Assembly (NCBI RefSeq): GCF_001700435.1
Contig: NZ_LYPC01000014.1
Location: forward strand, 930,001 to 994,000
Length of the DNA: 64,000 bases
Direction of reading: 5' to 3'
Source of the DNA: Paenibacillus pectinilyticus
Lineage (GTDB): Bacteria; Bacillota; Bacilli; Paenibacillales; NBRC-103111
Shown: piece by piece, positions 17,064 through 25,473 of the stretch
How the letters are laid out: each line of letters begins with the position of its first letter
Position numbering within the stretch: position 1 is the stretch's first letter
Notes under the pieces: model-generated
What the model saw: only the letters and a program-made list of their open reading frames with translations
Database searches by the model: none
What the model was told of the DNA's origin: nothing
Position numbers and translations under genes: made by a program

Positions 17064-17828
17064 ATGATTATACCGGGTATTGTTTCAGTCACTTTTCGGG
17101 ATAAGACGGTAGAGGAGATCCTTCGTGTAAGCGCTGCCTGTGGATTGCAGGCCATTGAGTGGTCGGAGAATGCCCATGTTTTCCCTGGTGATGCAGAGGG
17201 CTCAGTGAAGCTTCGTGAGAAGACAGAAGCGAGTGGCTTACAGATTGCTGCCTATGGATCTTATTTTCGTTTGCTGGAGGAGGAGACGGATCAGGCTTTT
17301 AAGCAAAGTCTGCTGTCTGCCAAAGCATTAGGAGCCCCTGTTATCCGCATTTGGGCAGGAAATGTAGCATCTAAGGAAGTGAGTGCGGCCGATCGCATGC
17401 AACTTGTTGAGAGGGCAAATCGAGTTGTTGAAATGGCGGCAGTGGAAGAGATTAAAGTTGCTTTGGAGTGGCACAGAAATACGCTGACGGACGAGAATGA
17501 ATCAGCCCTGAGGTTCCTGGATGAGGTCGATCATCCCAATTTATATTGTTTGTGGCAGCCGGCCATAGGCCTTCCGATGAAAGAGCGCTGTGCAGGTCTT
17601 CATGAGTTGGCAGTACGGAAGAAGCTTCTAAATTTGCACACCTATTACTGGAAAGAAGAAGAGCGCAAGCCGCTGTCAGAGGGTTTTCCAGAGTGGCGTC
17701 AGTATCTGGCGCAAATAAATCGTCAAGAAGATCGCTATGCACTCATTGAATTCGTCATGGATAATTCAACGGAACAATTAGCCTTAGACGCTAGTGCTTT
17801 GAAGCAGCTTATAGCTGAGCTAAACTAA
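17064..17828 (+). CDS. Sugar phosphate isomerase/epimerase family protein
   Basis: A 254-residue cytoplasmic TIM-barrel protein of the xylose-isomerase-like (AP endonuclease 2) superfamily. Visible features are the N-terminal PGIVSVTFRDKTVEEIL, the strand-2 motif GLQAIEWSEN, VIRIWAGN, a KVALEWHRN strand with metal-ligand-type Glu and His, LYCLWQPA and LNLHTYYW. Such enzymes isomerise or epimerise sugars or inositol derivatives using a divalent metal. The ATG at 17064 was chosen over GTG 17046 because AGAGGTGGG precedes it. It is followed 30 bp later by a Gfo/Idh/MocA oxidoreductase, a pairing typical of sugar or inositol catabolic pathways. The exact substrate cannot be told. Confidence 0.82.
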   Translation: MIIPGIVSVTFRDKTVEEILRVSAACGLQAIEWSENAHVFPGDAEGSVKLREKTEASGLQIAAYGSYFRLLEEETDQAFKQSLLSAKALGAPVIRIWAGNVASKEVSAADRMQLVERANRVVEMAAVEEIKVALEWHRNTLTDENESALRFLDEVDHPNLYCLWQPAIGLPMKERCAGLHELAVRKKLLNLHTYYWKEEERKPLSEGFPEWRQYLAQINRQEDRYALIEFVMDNSTEQLALDASALKQLIAELN

Positions 17829-17858
17829 AATAAAATACATAAAGAGCAGGTGGATTTA

Positions 17859-18833
17859 ATGAAGTTACGCATCGGTATGATTGGTTCAGGCGGGTTTAGT
17901 AAGATGCATGCCAAATTGTTAGCTGAGAGAGATGACGTGCAGATTGTCGCGGTATGCGGGACGAGTAAAGCAAAAGCAGAAGCCTTTGCTATGGCATGGG
18001 AAATTCCGTCCAGCTATGAAAGCTTTAGTGAGATGTTGGACGGCGAAAGCTTGGATGCCGTCTATATCCTAGTTCCGCCCATGTCACATGGTGAATATGA
18101 GATGAAACTTATTGAAAGAGGTATTCCTTTCTTTGTCGAGAAGCCGCTGGGTGTGGATATTGAGCTGCCACAGCAGATTCGAACGGCCATTCAGCAGAAA
18201 TCCTTGTTGACTTCCGTGGGCTATCATTTCCGTTATACAGATACGGTTGGTACGATGAAACAATGGTTGTGTGAGCAGCCTCTCGGCATGATGACAGGTC
18301 AATGGATGGGAAGTATGCCTCAAGTTGCTTGGTGGCGGGATCAAGCCAGATCAGGCGGGCAATTTATCGAGCAAAGTACACATATTGTGGACATTATGCG
18401 TTATTGCGCAGGAGAGATCGATGAAGTCTACGCTATGTATAGTCAACAAGTGATGCATAAGCAATTTGAAGGTGTTACCGTACCCGACGTGGGAACCGTA
18501 ACGCTCAAATTTAAAAGTGGCGTCATAGCGAATATATCGAATACATGTGTATTGCCGAATGGCGTAGGTAAAGTTGGGATTACTTGTTATACGCAAGATG
18601 GCATACTGGAGTGGGATACTGAACGTGTAACAAGGATCGAAGCGCATCAAACCACAGTTAGGAACAAACAGGTTGACCCGTATCGAGCTGAAAATGAAGC
18701 CTTTATTCATGCATTGAAAACGGGAGATACGGGTCGTATTCTTTCGGATTACGAGGATGCTTTCAAGACACAACAAGTGACGGTCGCCGCTTGGGAATCG
18801 GCGAAATCAGGATTGCCAATTCGTCTTAGCTGA
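17859..18833 (+). CDS. Gfo/Idh/MocA family oxidoreductase
   Basis: NAD(P)-dependent sugar or inositol dehydrogenase of 324 residues. The N-terminal Rossmann fold shows RIGMIGSGGFSKMH (GxGxxG-type loop), then VAVCGTSKAKAEAFA. The conserved EKP motif is present (FFVEKPLGVD), and the C-terminal alpha/beta domain has GGQFIEQSTHIVDIMRY, the usual site of the catalytic His. The ATG at 17859 follows AGCAGGTGG; a GTG at 17850 overlaps that ribosome binding site. It is probably co-transcribed with the isomerase-like gene. The nearby SMP-30 lactonase would fit an oxidation-to-lactone route (inference). Confidence 0.9.
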   Translation: MKLRIGMIGSGGFSKMHAKLLAERDDVQIVAVCGTSKAKAEAFAMAWEIPSSYESFSEMLDGESLDAVYILVPPMSHGEYEMKLIERGIPFFVEKPLGVDIELPQQIRTAIQQKSLLTSVGYHFRYTDTVGTMKQWLCEQPLGMMTGQWMGSMPQVAWWRDQARSGGQFIEQSTHIVDIMRYCAGEIDEVYAMYSQQVMHKQFEGVTVPDVGTVTLKFKSGVIANISNTCVLPNGVGKVGITCYTQDGILEWDTERVTRIEAHQTTVRNKQVDPYRAENEAFIHALKTGDTGRILSDYEDAFKTQQVTVAAWESAKSGLPIRLS

Positions 18834-18836
18834 TCA

Positions 18837-18866
18837 ACGCATGTATAATGTGATCTGCGTTTTAAT
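18837..18866 (+). terminator. Weak hairpin between convergent genes
   Basis: AACGCA and TGCGTT enclose a 14-base loop and are followed by TTAATC. It lies between the oxidoreductase stop and the convergent beta-propeller gene and could end the plus-strand transcript. Confidence 0.4.
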
Positions 18867-19938
18867 CCTGTACAACGGAAATTGAATTTTCACCACCTAT
18901 ATAAATCCGGTTCGTGCGCGGGTTCATCACCATATCCCCGGCGCCTTTGGCGATTCGAAGAGTCGTAATGGATTTCAAGGTAGTTCCATGATAGACGCTA
19001 AGTGGAGAGGTTCCCGTCTCGGAAGATCCGGCTATGAACAGATGGTTTGTAGTCGGATTCACAAGCGTGTTTGTAAAAGTAGGCACAGTTATTGTACGGT
19101 AGACGCGATTTGTGTCGCCATTAATGGCAAACAGTTTTCCCTTTTCGGAAACTTGGGCACTTGTTACGTAAATGTGATTCGTCATGGGGTTCAGAATGAC
19201 ATTACTTTGTCGTCTTTCAAGCTCAATACTGCGAACTTTCAGCGTTCGGAGGTTAACCACGGAGCAGAAACGACTGAGGTTGTTCGCGACATAGAGCAGG
19301 TTGGTTTTCCTATTAAGAGCTGGGGTAATGACAGGGTTCTTCCCTACCTTGACTGTAGATAGGATGGTATGACGAGTGCCGTGGATGACCGACAAGGTAT
19401 CATTGGTTGTATTGGTGACATAGATACGGTTCGTCAACTCGTTAACGACGAGCTGAGAAGGACGGCCGATAAAGCGGATACGACGTTGAAGCTTGTTCGT
19501 GGTACCGTTCAGAACTACGACGGAAGCGAACTTCGCGGTCAGAGAAATCGTTGTGACATAAATGAGATTGGTGCGTGTGTTTACTGCAATATGGTCGCAG
19601 CGTTCGCCGACTTTGACCGTGGTGATGACCCGGTTGGTCAACCCGTTAATGACAGAAACCGTACCATCTAAGAAGTTAGCAACATAGATGCGGTTCGTAC
19701 GTGCATTAAGAGCAAGATGAGAAGGCAATTGGCCAATGTTCAATGTGGTTATGATTGTATTGGTTTGTGCGTCGAGCACACCCAGACTATGTTCGCCTTG
19801 AATAAAATAAACCCGATTCGTAACGGGATTAAGGGCTATGTTGCCTACTCGCGCGCTGACAGGAATCGTGGCGACTAGGCGTGGTAAGCCAAGAGCGACT
19901 TGGCGTTTTGCAACGCGTAATGATTTGCGGATCAACAT
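18862..19938 (-). CDS. YVTN-type beta-propeller repeat protein
   Basis: A 358-residue repeat protein. About eight blades of roughly 40 residues each carry the motif N-x-x-T-N-R-I-Y-V (NPVTNRVYF, NARTNRIYV, NTRTNLIYV, NELTNRIYV, NRKTNLLYV, NPMTNHIYV, NPTTNHLFI, NPRTNRIYI), followed by a strand of the type VSVINGLTNRVITTVKVG. This is the YncE/YVTN seven- or eight-bladed propeller class, usually a binding scaffold. No signal peptide or anchor is visible; the N-terminus is basic (MLIRKSLRVAKRQ). The start ATG is preceded by AAAGGGGATT. It is a single gene convergent to the oxidoreductase and divergent from the lactonase gene. Its function is unknown. Confidence 0.85.
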   Translation of the reverse strand: MLIRKSLRVAKRQVALGLPRLVATIPVSARVGNIALNPVTNRVYFIQGEHSLGVLDAQTNTIITTLNIGQLPSHLALNARTNRIYVANFLDGTVSVINGLTNRVITTVKVGERCDHIAVNTRTNLIYVTTISLTAKFASVVVLNGTTNKLQRRIRFIGRPSQLVVNELTNRIYVTNTTNDTLSVIHGTRHTILSTVKVGKNPVITPALNRKTNLLYVANNLSRFCSVVNLRTLKVRSIELERRQSNVILNPMTNHIYVTSAQVSEKGKLFAINGDTNRVYRTITVPTFTNTLVNPTTNHLFIAGSSETGTSPLSVYHGTTLKSITTLRIAKGAGDMVMNPRTNRIYIGGENSISVVQD

Positions 19939-20114
19939 GTGGGAATCCCCTTTCCATAGGCATATGATCCTAGCATCATATTCAAGGCATCGTGTGAGGG
20001 GAACTGATTAGATAGACATTGTGAGTTAGCATAGGGGCAGCACAACTTTTCCACGTATCGAACGTCAAATTGGCAAGGAACACATTACGCGCGAAGGGTA
20101 AAGGAGAGGTAACT

Positions 20115-21005
20115 TTGGTACAAGGGAATGCTGAACTTGAGTTAGTGTGGGACGGGAAAGCGACACTCGGAGAAGGACCTGTATGGGACCATCGAACAGG
20201 TCAAATGATCTGGGTTGATATTATGGGACAAGTTGTACATCTATTCACGCCTGCTGAGGGCACAACACGGTCCATCGCGGTAGATCAAAAAGTCGGAGCA
20301 GCTGTGCCAAGGGAGCAAGGCGGTATGGTCGTGGCCACGGAGCATGGCTTTCATTTCTTAGATGCAGCCTCTGGGTCGCTAGCACGAATAGTGGATCCCG
20401 AAAGCCATCTGCCTAATAATCGGTTTAACGATGGGAAATGTGATCGATCAGGCAGGTTTTGGGCGGGAACGATGGCACAAGATGATTCAGGTACAACGGG
20501 GTCACTGTATTGTTTGGATGTAGACGGGTCGCTGCGAACTGTTCATGATGGCGGCATTGGGGTATCCAATGGGCTGGGGTGGAGTCCCGACAATAAGACG
20601 ATGTATTACATCGATTCGCCAACGAAACAAGTTGTGGCCTATGCCTACGACGAGGAAACCGGCGTAATTTCCGATCCTCGAACTGTCGTAACGATCCCGG
20701 AGGGAGAAGGATTCCCGGATGGCATGTCCGTAGATAGCGAAGGCATGCTGTGGATTGCGCAGTGGGGAGGCTGGCAGGTCGGCTATTGGAATCCGCATAC
20801 TGGTGAAAAGTTAGGGTCCATACCTGTTCCAGTGGAGAGAACGAGTTCTTGTGCTTTTGGCGGGGAGCAGTTGGATGAGTTGTATATTACAACGGCAAGT
20901 GTAGGTATAAAGGAAGAGGAGTGGGACAAGCAGCCGAATGCGGGTGGTTTGTTTCGAATCAAATTGCATGTAAAAGGAGCCCCGGCGAACTTCTATAGGG
21001 GTTAA
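20115..21005 (+). CDS. SMP-30/gluconolactonase family protein
   Basis: Predicted sugar lactone hydrolase of 296 residues, six-bladed propeller. Family motifs: LGEGPVWDHRTGQMIWVDI, where the first Glu is a metal ligand; NNRFNDGKCDRSGRFWAGTM; GVSNGLGWSPDNKTMYYIDS; PDGMSVDSEGMLWIAQWGG, where the PDG Asp is the usual catalytic or metal residue; and LDELYITTASVG. The TTG at 20115 is preferred to the upstream GTG (20070) because AAAGGAGAGGTAAC immediately precedes it. It is monocistronic with its own terminator at 21010. It may act after the Gfo/Idh/MocA dehydrogenase in oxidative sugar breakdown (inference). Confidence 0.88.
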   Translation: MVQGNAELELVWDGKATLGEGPVWDHRTGQMIWVDIMGQVVHLFTPAEGTTRSIAVDQKVGAAVPREQGGMVVATEHGFHFLDAASGSLARIVDPESHLPNNRFNDGKCDRSGRFWAGTMAQDDSGTTGSLYCLDVDGSLRTVHDGGIGVSNGLGWSPDNKTMYYIDSPTKQVVAYAYDEETGVISDPRTVVTIPEGEGFPDGMSVDSEGMLWIAQWGGWQVGYWNPHTGEKLGSIPVPVERTSSCAFGGEQLDELYITTASVGIKEEEWDKQPNAGGLFRIKLHVKGAPANFYRG

Positions 21006-21009
21006 CGAG

Positions 21010-21053
21010 CAAGCCTTGCGACTAGCATCAGTCGCAGGGCTTCTTTTCATTTT
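21010..21053 (+). terminator. Rho-independent terminator after the lactonase gene
   Basis: AAGCCTTGCGACT pairs with AGTCGCAGGGCTT (one G-T pair) around a 6-base loop, followed by CTTTTCATTTT. Confidence 0.88.
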
Positions 21054-21176
21054 ACAGATAGAAATGAAATTTATTAATCGCGTCACCTAGGCCGTATACA
21101 ATAATCATTGTCTAACCCGTGACAATCAGCTACGATTAGGAAATCTAGCAAAGTTGACGGGGAAGGGCGATTTCAC

Positions 21177-23006
21177 ATGGTCATTAAAATGAAATCAAGA
21201 TCTATCCAGACGAATTTATTCATGACCTACTCGATCATGATTATTGTGGTTAGTCTTTTTCTGGTAACCTCTTTTTACACCTATGAATCGACGATTCTGA
21301 GGAAAAGAACGTTCGAATCCTTTCAAGATTTGTCCCAAAGTCTTTCGAATACGTTAGATACCGAAATTAAGAAGATGAATGATCAAACACTCAATGTCGC
21401 GTATGCGAATTTATTGAAAGAATACATGGTTACGATGGGCAAAAAAGGGGAAGATGCGAGCGCATCGAGTCTTGATTCGGAGAATTTAATTCATACCAGT
21501 CAAATTATTAACATGCTCGTAGATTTAATGGGACCAGCCCAAACGATTAAACAAATTTCACTCTACGATTTGGACGGAAATCGCTATTCCGCAGGGTTGT
21601 TTTCCAAATATTTACATGTCCAACTGAAAGAGATGCCGTGGTACAAGGAAGTGTTCTCCAAAAACGGCGGAAGTTACATCTATGGCCCTTTTATCGATCG
21701 GGATCTAGAAAATAAATCAAGCCTGTACGCGAACAAAAAGTACATGTCCTTACTGCGCATTTATTATGATAATAATAAATCGGCCCTTGGTGTGATTGAA
21801 GCGCAGCAGGATAGCGATGTGATTTTTGCGGGCATCAATGAGTTAATTAAGAATGGTCATGGTCAAAATAAAGTAGTCGTCTACGACGGGAACGGCAAAA
21901 TTCTGTATCCGTATCAGAATGAAAAGCTGGATCAAACGGATTTGTATTATAAACAAATCTCTCAGAATCCAGATCAAGCTTCGCTGTTGATTCAGAATCC
22001 AGAATCGAACAAGCGCGAGCTGCTGTCTTACCACCACTCCAATGAAACCGGTTGGTCGACGGCGATCGTGACGAATGAGCAAGAAGTTCTAGCTCCATTA
22101 GCGAGTTTTACGCGGATGACAATCATGCGTGCGGCTATCATTTTGCTGATTGCGCTGCTGTTTTCATTCATCGCAGCGAAACGATTTACCGTACCCATTG
22201 CGAAGCTGCGCACTGCGATCAAAAAGATGAACTGGGAGACCATTTCCTCTGGCGAAGTGATGACCCTTGATAGCGGATTGAATGAGATCGAGGAGCTCAA
22301 TGTCGCTTTTCAGAGGATGAATGCTAAGATCAAAAATTCCATTAGTGATCTTCTGCTCTCGCAGTCCGAGGAAATGAAGTCGAAAATTCATGCGCTGCAG
22401 TCTCAAATGAACCCTCATTTTCTGTACAACACATTGACGACGATTAGTGTGATGGCGGAAGCAAATATGAACCAAGAAATCGTTGAGATGTGCCTTAAGC
22501 TTTCCTACATGCTGCGCTACATATCGTCAGGCCAGTCTGACTTCGTTCCGATGCAAGCTGAAATCGATTACACGGAAACGTATTTGAATTACATGCAAAT
22601 TCGTTATCGGGAAGAACTGCATTTCTCCATGGACATTGACGATGCGCTAAAAGCTATACAAATCCCTAAACTCATCATTCAGCCACTGGTTGAAAATGCA
22701 CTGAAATATGGCATCAACGGTGAACCGCCATGGCATATTTCGATTACGGGTACCATGGATGACAAGCAATGGCAAATTACCGTCCTGGATAACGGGACAG
22801 GATTTACCTCCGAAGCTATAACCGTGTTGGGTGATAAAATAAAAAGAATTAACGAGCAGAATGAGCTACCTAGTCTGGAACTGGAAGGCATGGGACTCGC
22901 GAATATTTATACCCGTTTGAAACTGTACTATGGCGATCAATTTCAATTTATTTATGGCAATGATGATTCGGGTGGTGCCATAGTTAAGATCGGTGGACCT
23001 CGCTGA
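21177..23006 (+). CDS. YesM-type sensor histidine kinase (module A)
   Basis: Membrane sensor kinase of 609 residues. Domain order: first membrane helix at about 15-35 (TYSIMIIVVSLFLVTSF); extracytoplasmic Cache-like domain to about 305; second helix at about 312-330 (AAIILLIALLFSFIAA); HAMP linker; His_kinase domain with NPHFLYNTL (His414); and HATPase_c with PLVENALKYG, DNGTGF and GMGLANIYTRL. This NPHFLYN arrangement is diagnostic of the LytS/YesM class. The ATG follows GGGAAGGGCGATTTCAC. It is the first gene of the set kinase, regulator, binding protein, permeases, enzymes and should phosphorylate the regulator at 23107. Confidence 0.94.
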   Translation: MVIKMKSRSIQTNLFMTYSIMIIVVSLFLVTSFYTYESTILRKRTFESFQDLSQSLSNTLDTEIKKMNDQTLNVAYANLLKEYMVTMGKKGEDASASSLDSENLIHTSQIINMLVDLMGPAQTIKQISLYDLDGNRYSAGLFSKYLHVQLKEMPWYKEVFSKNGGSYIYGPFIDRDLENKSSLYANKKYMSLLRIYYDNNKSALGVIEAQQDSDVIFAGINELIKNGHGQNKVVVYDGNGKILYPYQNEKLDQTDLYYKQISQNPDQASLLIQNPESNKRELLSYHHSNETGWSTAIVTNEQEVLAPLASFTRMTIMRAAIILLIALLFSFIAAKRFTVPIAKLRTAIKKMNWETISSGEVMTLDSGLNEIEELNVAFQRMNAKIKNSISDLLLSQSEEMKSKIHALQSQMNPHFLYNTLTTISVMAEANMNQEIVEMCLKLSYMLRYISSGQSDFVPMQAEIDYTETYLNYMQIRYREELHFSMDIDDALKAIQIPKLIIQPLVENALKYGINGEPPWHISITGTMDDKQWQITVLDNGTGFTSEAITVLGDKIKRINEQNELPSLELEGMGLANIYTRLKLYYGDQFQFIYGNDDSGGAIVKIGGPR

Positions 23007-23012
23007 GTTGGA

Positions 23013-23051
23013 GGCAAAAAAACACATATAAAAACTCGGTTTATTCCATAG
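23013..23051 (+). repeat. 39-bp bipartite direct repeat, copy 1
   Basis: Half-sites GGCAAAAAAACACA and GGTTTATTCCATAG are separated by 11 variable bases. The same two half-sites with identical spacing recur at 23890. The copy sits between the kinase stop and the regulator start and is a candidate binding site for the AraC-type regulator encoded next to it. Confidence 0.75.
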
Positions 23052-23106
23052 CCTCACAGCGATTCAACATGTAAACTTAATCAATCTCAAAAAAGGAGCT
23101 AGTTCT

Positions 23107-23877
23107 ATGACATCAACCAAACCGGCTAACTTTCAAGTTGTCATTGTTGAGGATGAACAGCTAATACTTGATAATCTTGTTCAGAAGATAGCACAATTCG
23201 ATCTAGGATTCAGCGTTGCAGGCACGGCAAAGAATGGTAAGAAAGGACTTGAACTGATCGCTGATGTACAGCCAAGTCTCGTCATAACCGATATTCGCAT
23301 GCCTGTCATGGACGGCTTGGAATTAATGAAAGGGGTCTCGTATCAGTTCCCTAATATTCACAAGATTATTATTAGCGGGTATAGCGAGTTTACCTACGCC
23401 CAACAGGCGATCCAATATGGGGTCAAAGATTATTTGCTGAAGCCGGTCGATACGAATGCCTTTCGTAAAACTTTAATCGAACTCAAAATCCTGCTTTCTA
23501 CCGAGCTGCAGTCCTCCAAACAGAAAGAGGGAGATCAGCTTTCGACCGATGAACTCATTGCGGAGTTCCAGTTTTACTTAAAAGAAAACTACACGAGTGA
23601 AATAAATTTGGAAGCGCTTTCTAAAAGACTGAATGTCAACCCGACGCATTTGAGCCGGTTATTTACCAAACGTTATGGTGAGAATCCATCGACCTATGTC
23701 ATTAATTTGCGTATGAATAAAGCGAAATATTTATTAACGAATCACCCGGAATTATCGGTGAAAGCGATAGGCGAGCTCGTTGGCTATACGGATCAGAATT
23801 ATTTTAGCCATGCCTTTAAAAAGCTGACAGCCGTCAGCCCCGCCTACTATCGAGCGGAGAAGAAAGTCTTTGAATAA
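23107..23877 (+). CDS. YesN-type response regulator, REC plus AraC HTH (module A)
   Basis: A 256-residue response regulator. The receiver domain (about 8-125) has acidic residues VEDEQ, phospho-acceptor Asp62 in ITDIRMPVMDG, and the KDYLLKPV switch region. A short linker leads to an AraC-type DNA-binding domain (about 155-256) with INLEALSKRLNVNPTHLSRL and GYTDQNYFSHAFKK. The ATG follows AAAAGGAGCTAGTTCT. It should be the partner of the kinase upstream and activate the binding-protein operon downstream. A repeated 39-bp element lies before this gene and before the binding-protein gene. Confidence 0.94.
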   Translation: MTSTKPANFQVVIVEDEQLILDNLVQKIAQFDLGFSVAGTAKNGKKGLELIADVQPSLVITDIRMPVMDGLELMKGVSYQFPNIHKIIISGYSEFTYAQQAIQYGVKDYLLKPVDTNAFRKTLIELKILLSTELQSSKQKEGDQLSTDELIAEFQFYLKENYTSEINLEALSKRLNVNPTHLSRLFTKRYGENPSTYVINLRMNKAKYLLTNHPELSVKAIGELVGYTDQNYFSHAFKKLTAVSPAYYRAEKKVFE

Positions 23878-23889
23878 AGGCAAAATACA

Positions 23890-23928
23890 GGCAAAAAAAC
23901 ACAGATAACGCGTTGGTTTACTCCATAG
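23890..23928 (+). repeat. 39-bp bipartite direct repeat, copy 2
   Basis: Half-sites GGCAAAAAAACACA (identical to copy 1) and GGTTTACTCCATAG (13 of 14) with the same 11-bp gap; 32 of 39 positions match overall. It lies 65 bp upstream of the binding-protein start, a position fitting activation by an AraC-type regulator. Confidence 0.75.
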
Positions 23929-23992
23929 AGTAAACGAGCGAATCGGCATAGAATTACAAATGTAAGAGATACATCAAGGGGAGGAAATAAAA

Positions 23993-25378
23993 ATGAGTAA
24001 AATGAAAGCGATAACATCCATGGCGCTAGCTTCGGTTACAGTATCCGTAGTACTGGCTGGTTGCGGAAGTGAAGAAACGAGCAGTTCGGCAACAAAAGCT
24101 GCAACGGCAACAGCGGGAGCCACGGCAACTGCAACCGCATCAACTGCGGCGAAAAAAGACGTGAAACTTACCTTCCTGGCGAACCAGGATCAGGTGCATG
24201 AGCCATTAACAGCGTTAGCCAAGAAATTCGAAAGTGAAACGAAAATCTCCATTGATTTTCAAATCGTGCCATCGGATCAATTCTCGAATTTGCTGAACAC
24301 GAAGCTTAATGCCAAAGAGGGTCCAGACCTCTGGATGGATCAAGGCGGGAAATTTAGACTGGCTTCTAAAGCCATTGATGCTGATAATAATTTGGTTGAT
24401 TTTACTAGTGAAGCCTGGACGTCAACCTTGAAGCCGATCTACGCGGAGCATGTGACAGCGAATAAGAAAGTTGTCGGTTTACCTTACTGGGATTTGGGTG
24501 CAAGCACTTCTTGGGTGTACGTGTATAACAAGAAAATCTTCGAGAAATTGAACCTAACCGTTCCCAAAACCTATGACGAATTTATCAATGTCCTGCAAAA
24601 AATCAAAGATTCGGGCATCACGCCGATCTATGAACCTGGTGCAGACGGCTGGCATCAGCAGTTGCCTGTTTTTGAAATGGGCCCCCGCATTAATGAAGTA
24701 AGTCCTGGCATCTATGACAAGCTCAATGCGAATCAAGTCAAACTTGCGGATGACCCTAACACGGTGAAATTAATGGATCAAATTAATCAGCTTGTCGTGA
24801 AAGGCTTCTACGGTAAGGATTACATGAGCCAACAAAATGCGAACAATTATCAAGCGATTGCTTCTCAAAAGTTCGCCATTACTCTAGATCATACGAACTT
24901 TGGGACAGAAATGGTCAACGCGGTGAAAGACTCTGCCGTTAAAGCAGAAGATATTGGTGCTTTCGTCATGCCGTTCCTAGATAATCAAACGATCAATGTA
25001 AATCCACAAGGTCCTTCCATCTTCGCGTATAAGCCAGGCAAGCATGTCGCTGAAGCGAAGCAGTTTATCGCCTACCTAGCGAAACCTGAGAACCTGCAAT
25101 ACTACTTAGATAATGATGCGAAATTCTCCGACTTGCCTTATACAGGGTTAAAAGCGAAACCGAATCCAATTGTCGATCAACTGATGGCGACAGCACAGAA
25201 CAAGCTCGGAACGGTTATGCAATCGGCTGTTGCTTACATTGATCCACAATGGATTGATACAGGCAAAGATGTCGTCTCGCTCTTCTTCCAGAAAACAACA
25301 TCCAAAGGTGTTTGGGAGAACGTAGATAAACGAAGAGAACAGCAAGCGAAAGCGAATCAGGACCCTAGCTGGAAATAA
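23993..25378 (+). CDS. Sugar-binding lipoprotein (module A)
   Basis: Extracellular solute-binding protein of 461 residues, family 1 type. The signal peptide ends at lipobox VLAGC with Cys24, followed by an Ala/Thr-rich linker of some 30 residues. The mature part begins VKLTFLANQDQVHEPLTALAKKFE, the typical first strand and helix. The ATG follows GGGGAGGAAATAAAA. It lies downstream of the module A regulator and the second 39-bp repeat; the permeases follow after a hairpin. Substrate unknown; the downstream xylosidase and GH39-like enzyme suggest a hemicellulose oligosaccharide (inference). Confidence 0.93.
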   Translation: MSKMKAITSMALASVTVSVVLAGCGSEETSSSATKAATATAGATATATASTAAKKDVKLTFLANQDQVHEPLTALAKKFESETKISIDFQIVPSDQFSNLLNTKLNAKEGPDLWMDQGGKFRLASKAIDADNNLVDFTSEAWTSTLKPIYAEHVTANKKVVGLPYWDLGASTSWVYVYNKKIFEKLNLTVPKTYDEFINVLQKIKDSGITPIYEPGADGWHQQLPVFEMGPRINEVSPGIYDKLNANQVKLADDPNTVKLMDQINQLVVKGFYGKDYMSQQNANNYQAIASQKFAITLDHTNFGTEMVNAVKDSAVKAEDIGAFVMPFLDNQTINVNPQGPSIFAYKPGKHVAEAKQFIAYLAKPENLQYYLDNDAKFSDLPYTGLKAKPNPIVDQLMATAQNKLGTVMQSAVAYIDPQWIDTGKDVVSLFFQKTTSKGVWENVDKRREQQAKANQDPSWK

Positions 25379-25399
25379 ACCATAGAAGAGATCACAGTC

Positions 25400-25436
25400 T
25401 GCAGGCGCAAGAGTCTCACAGCTGTTGCTGCCTGCA
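25400..25436 (+). promoter_or_regulatory. Hairpin between binding-protein and permease genes (module A)
   Basis: TGCAGGC and GCCTGCA form a stem, extended inside by CAA/TTG, around a loop of about 15 bases. There is no T tract, so it is not a full terminator. It probably stabilises the upstream binding-protein mRNA or dampens permease expression. Confidence 0.6.
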
Positions 25437-25473
25437 TGACGGATCGGTGATCGGTAGTAGGAGGAGAACGGAG

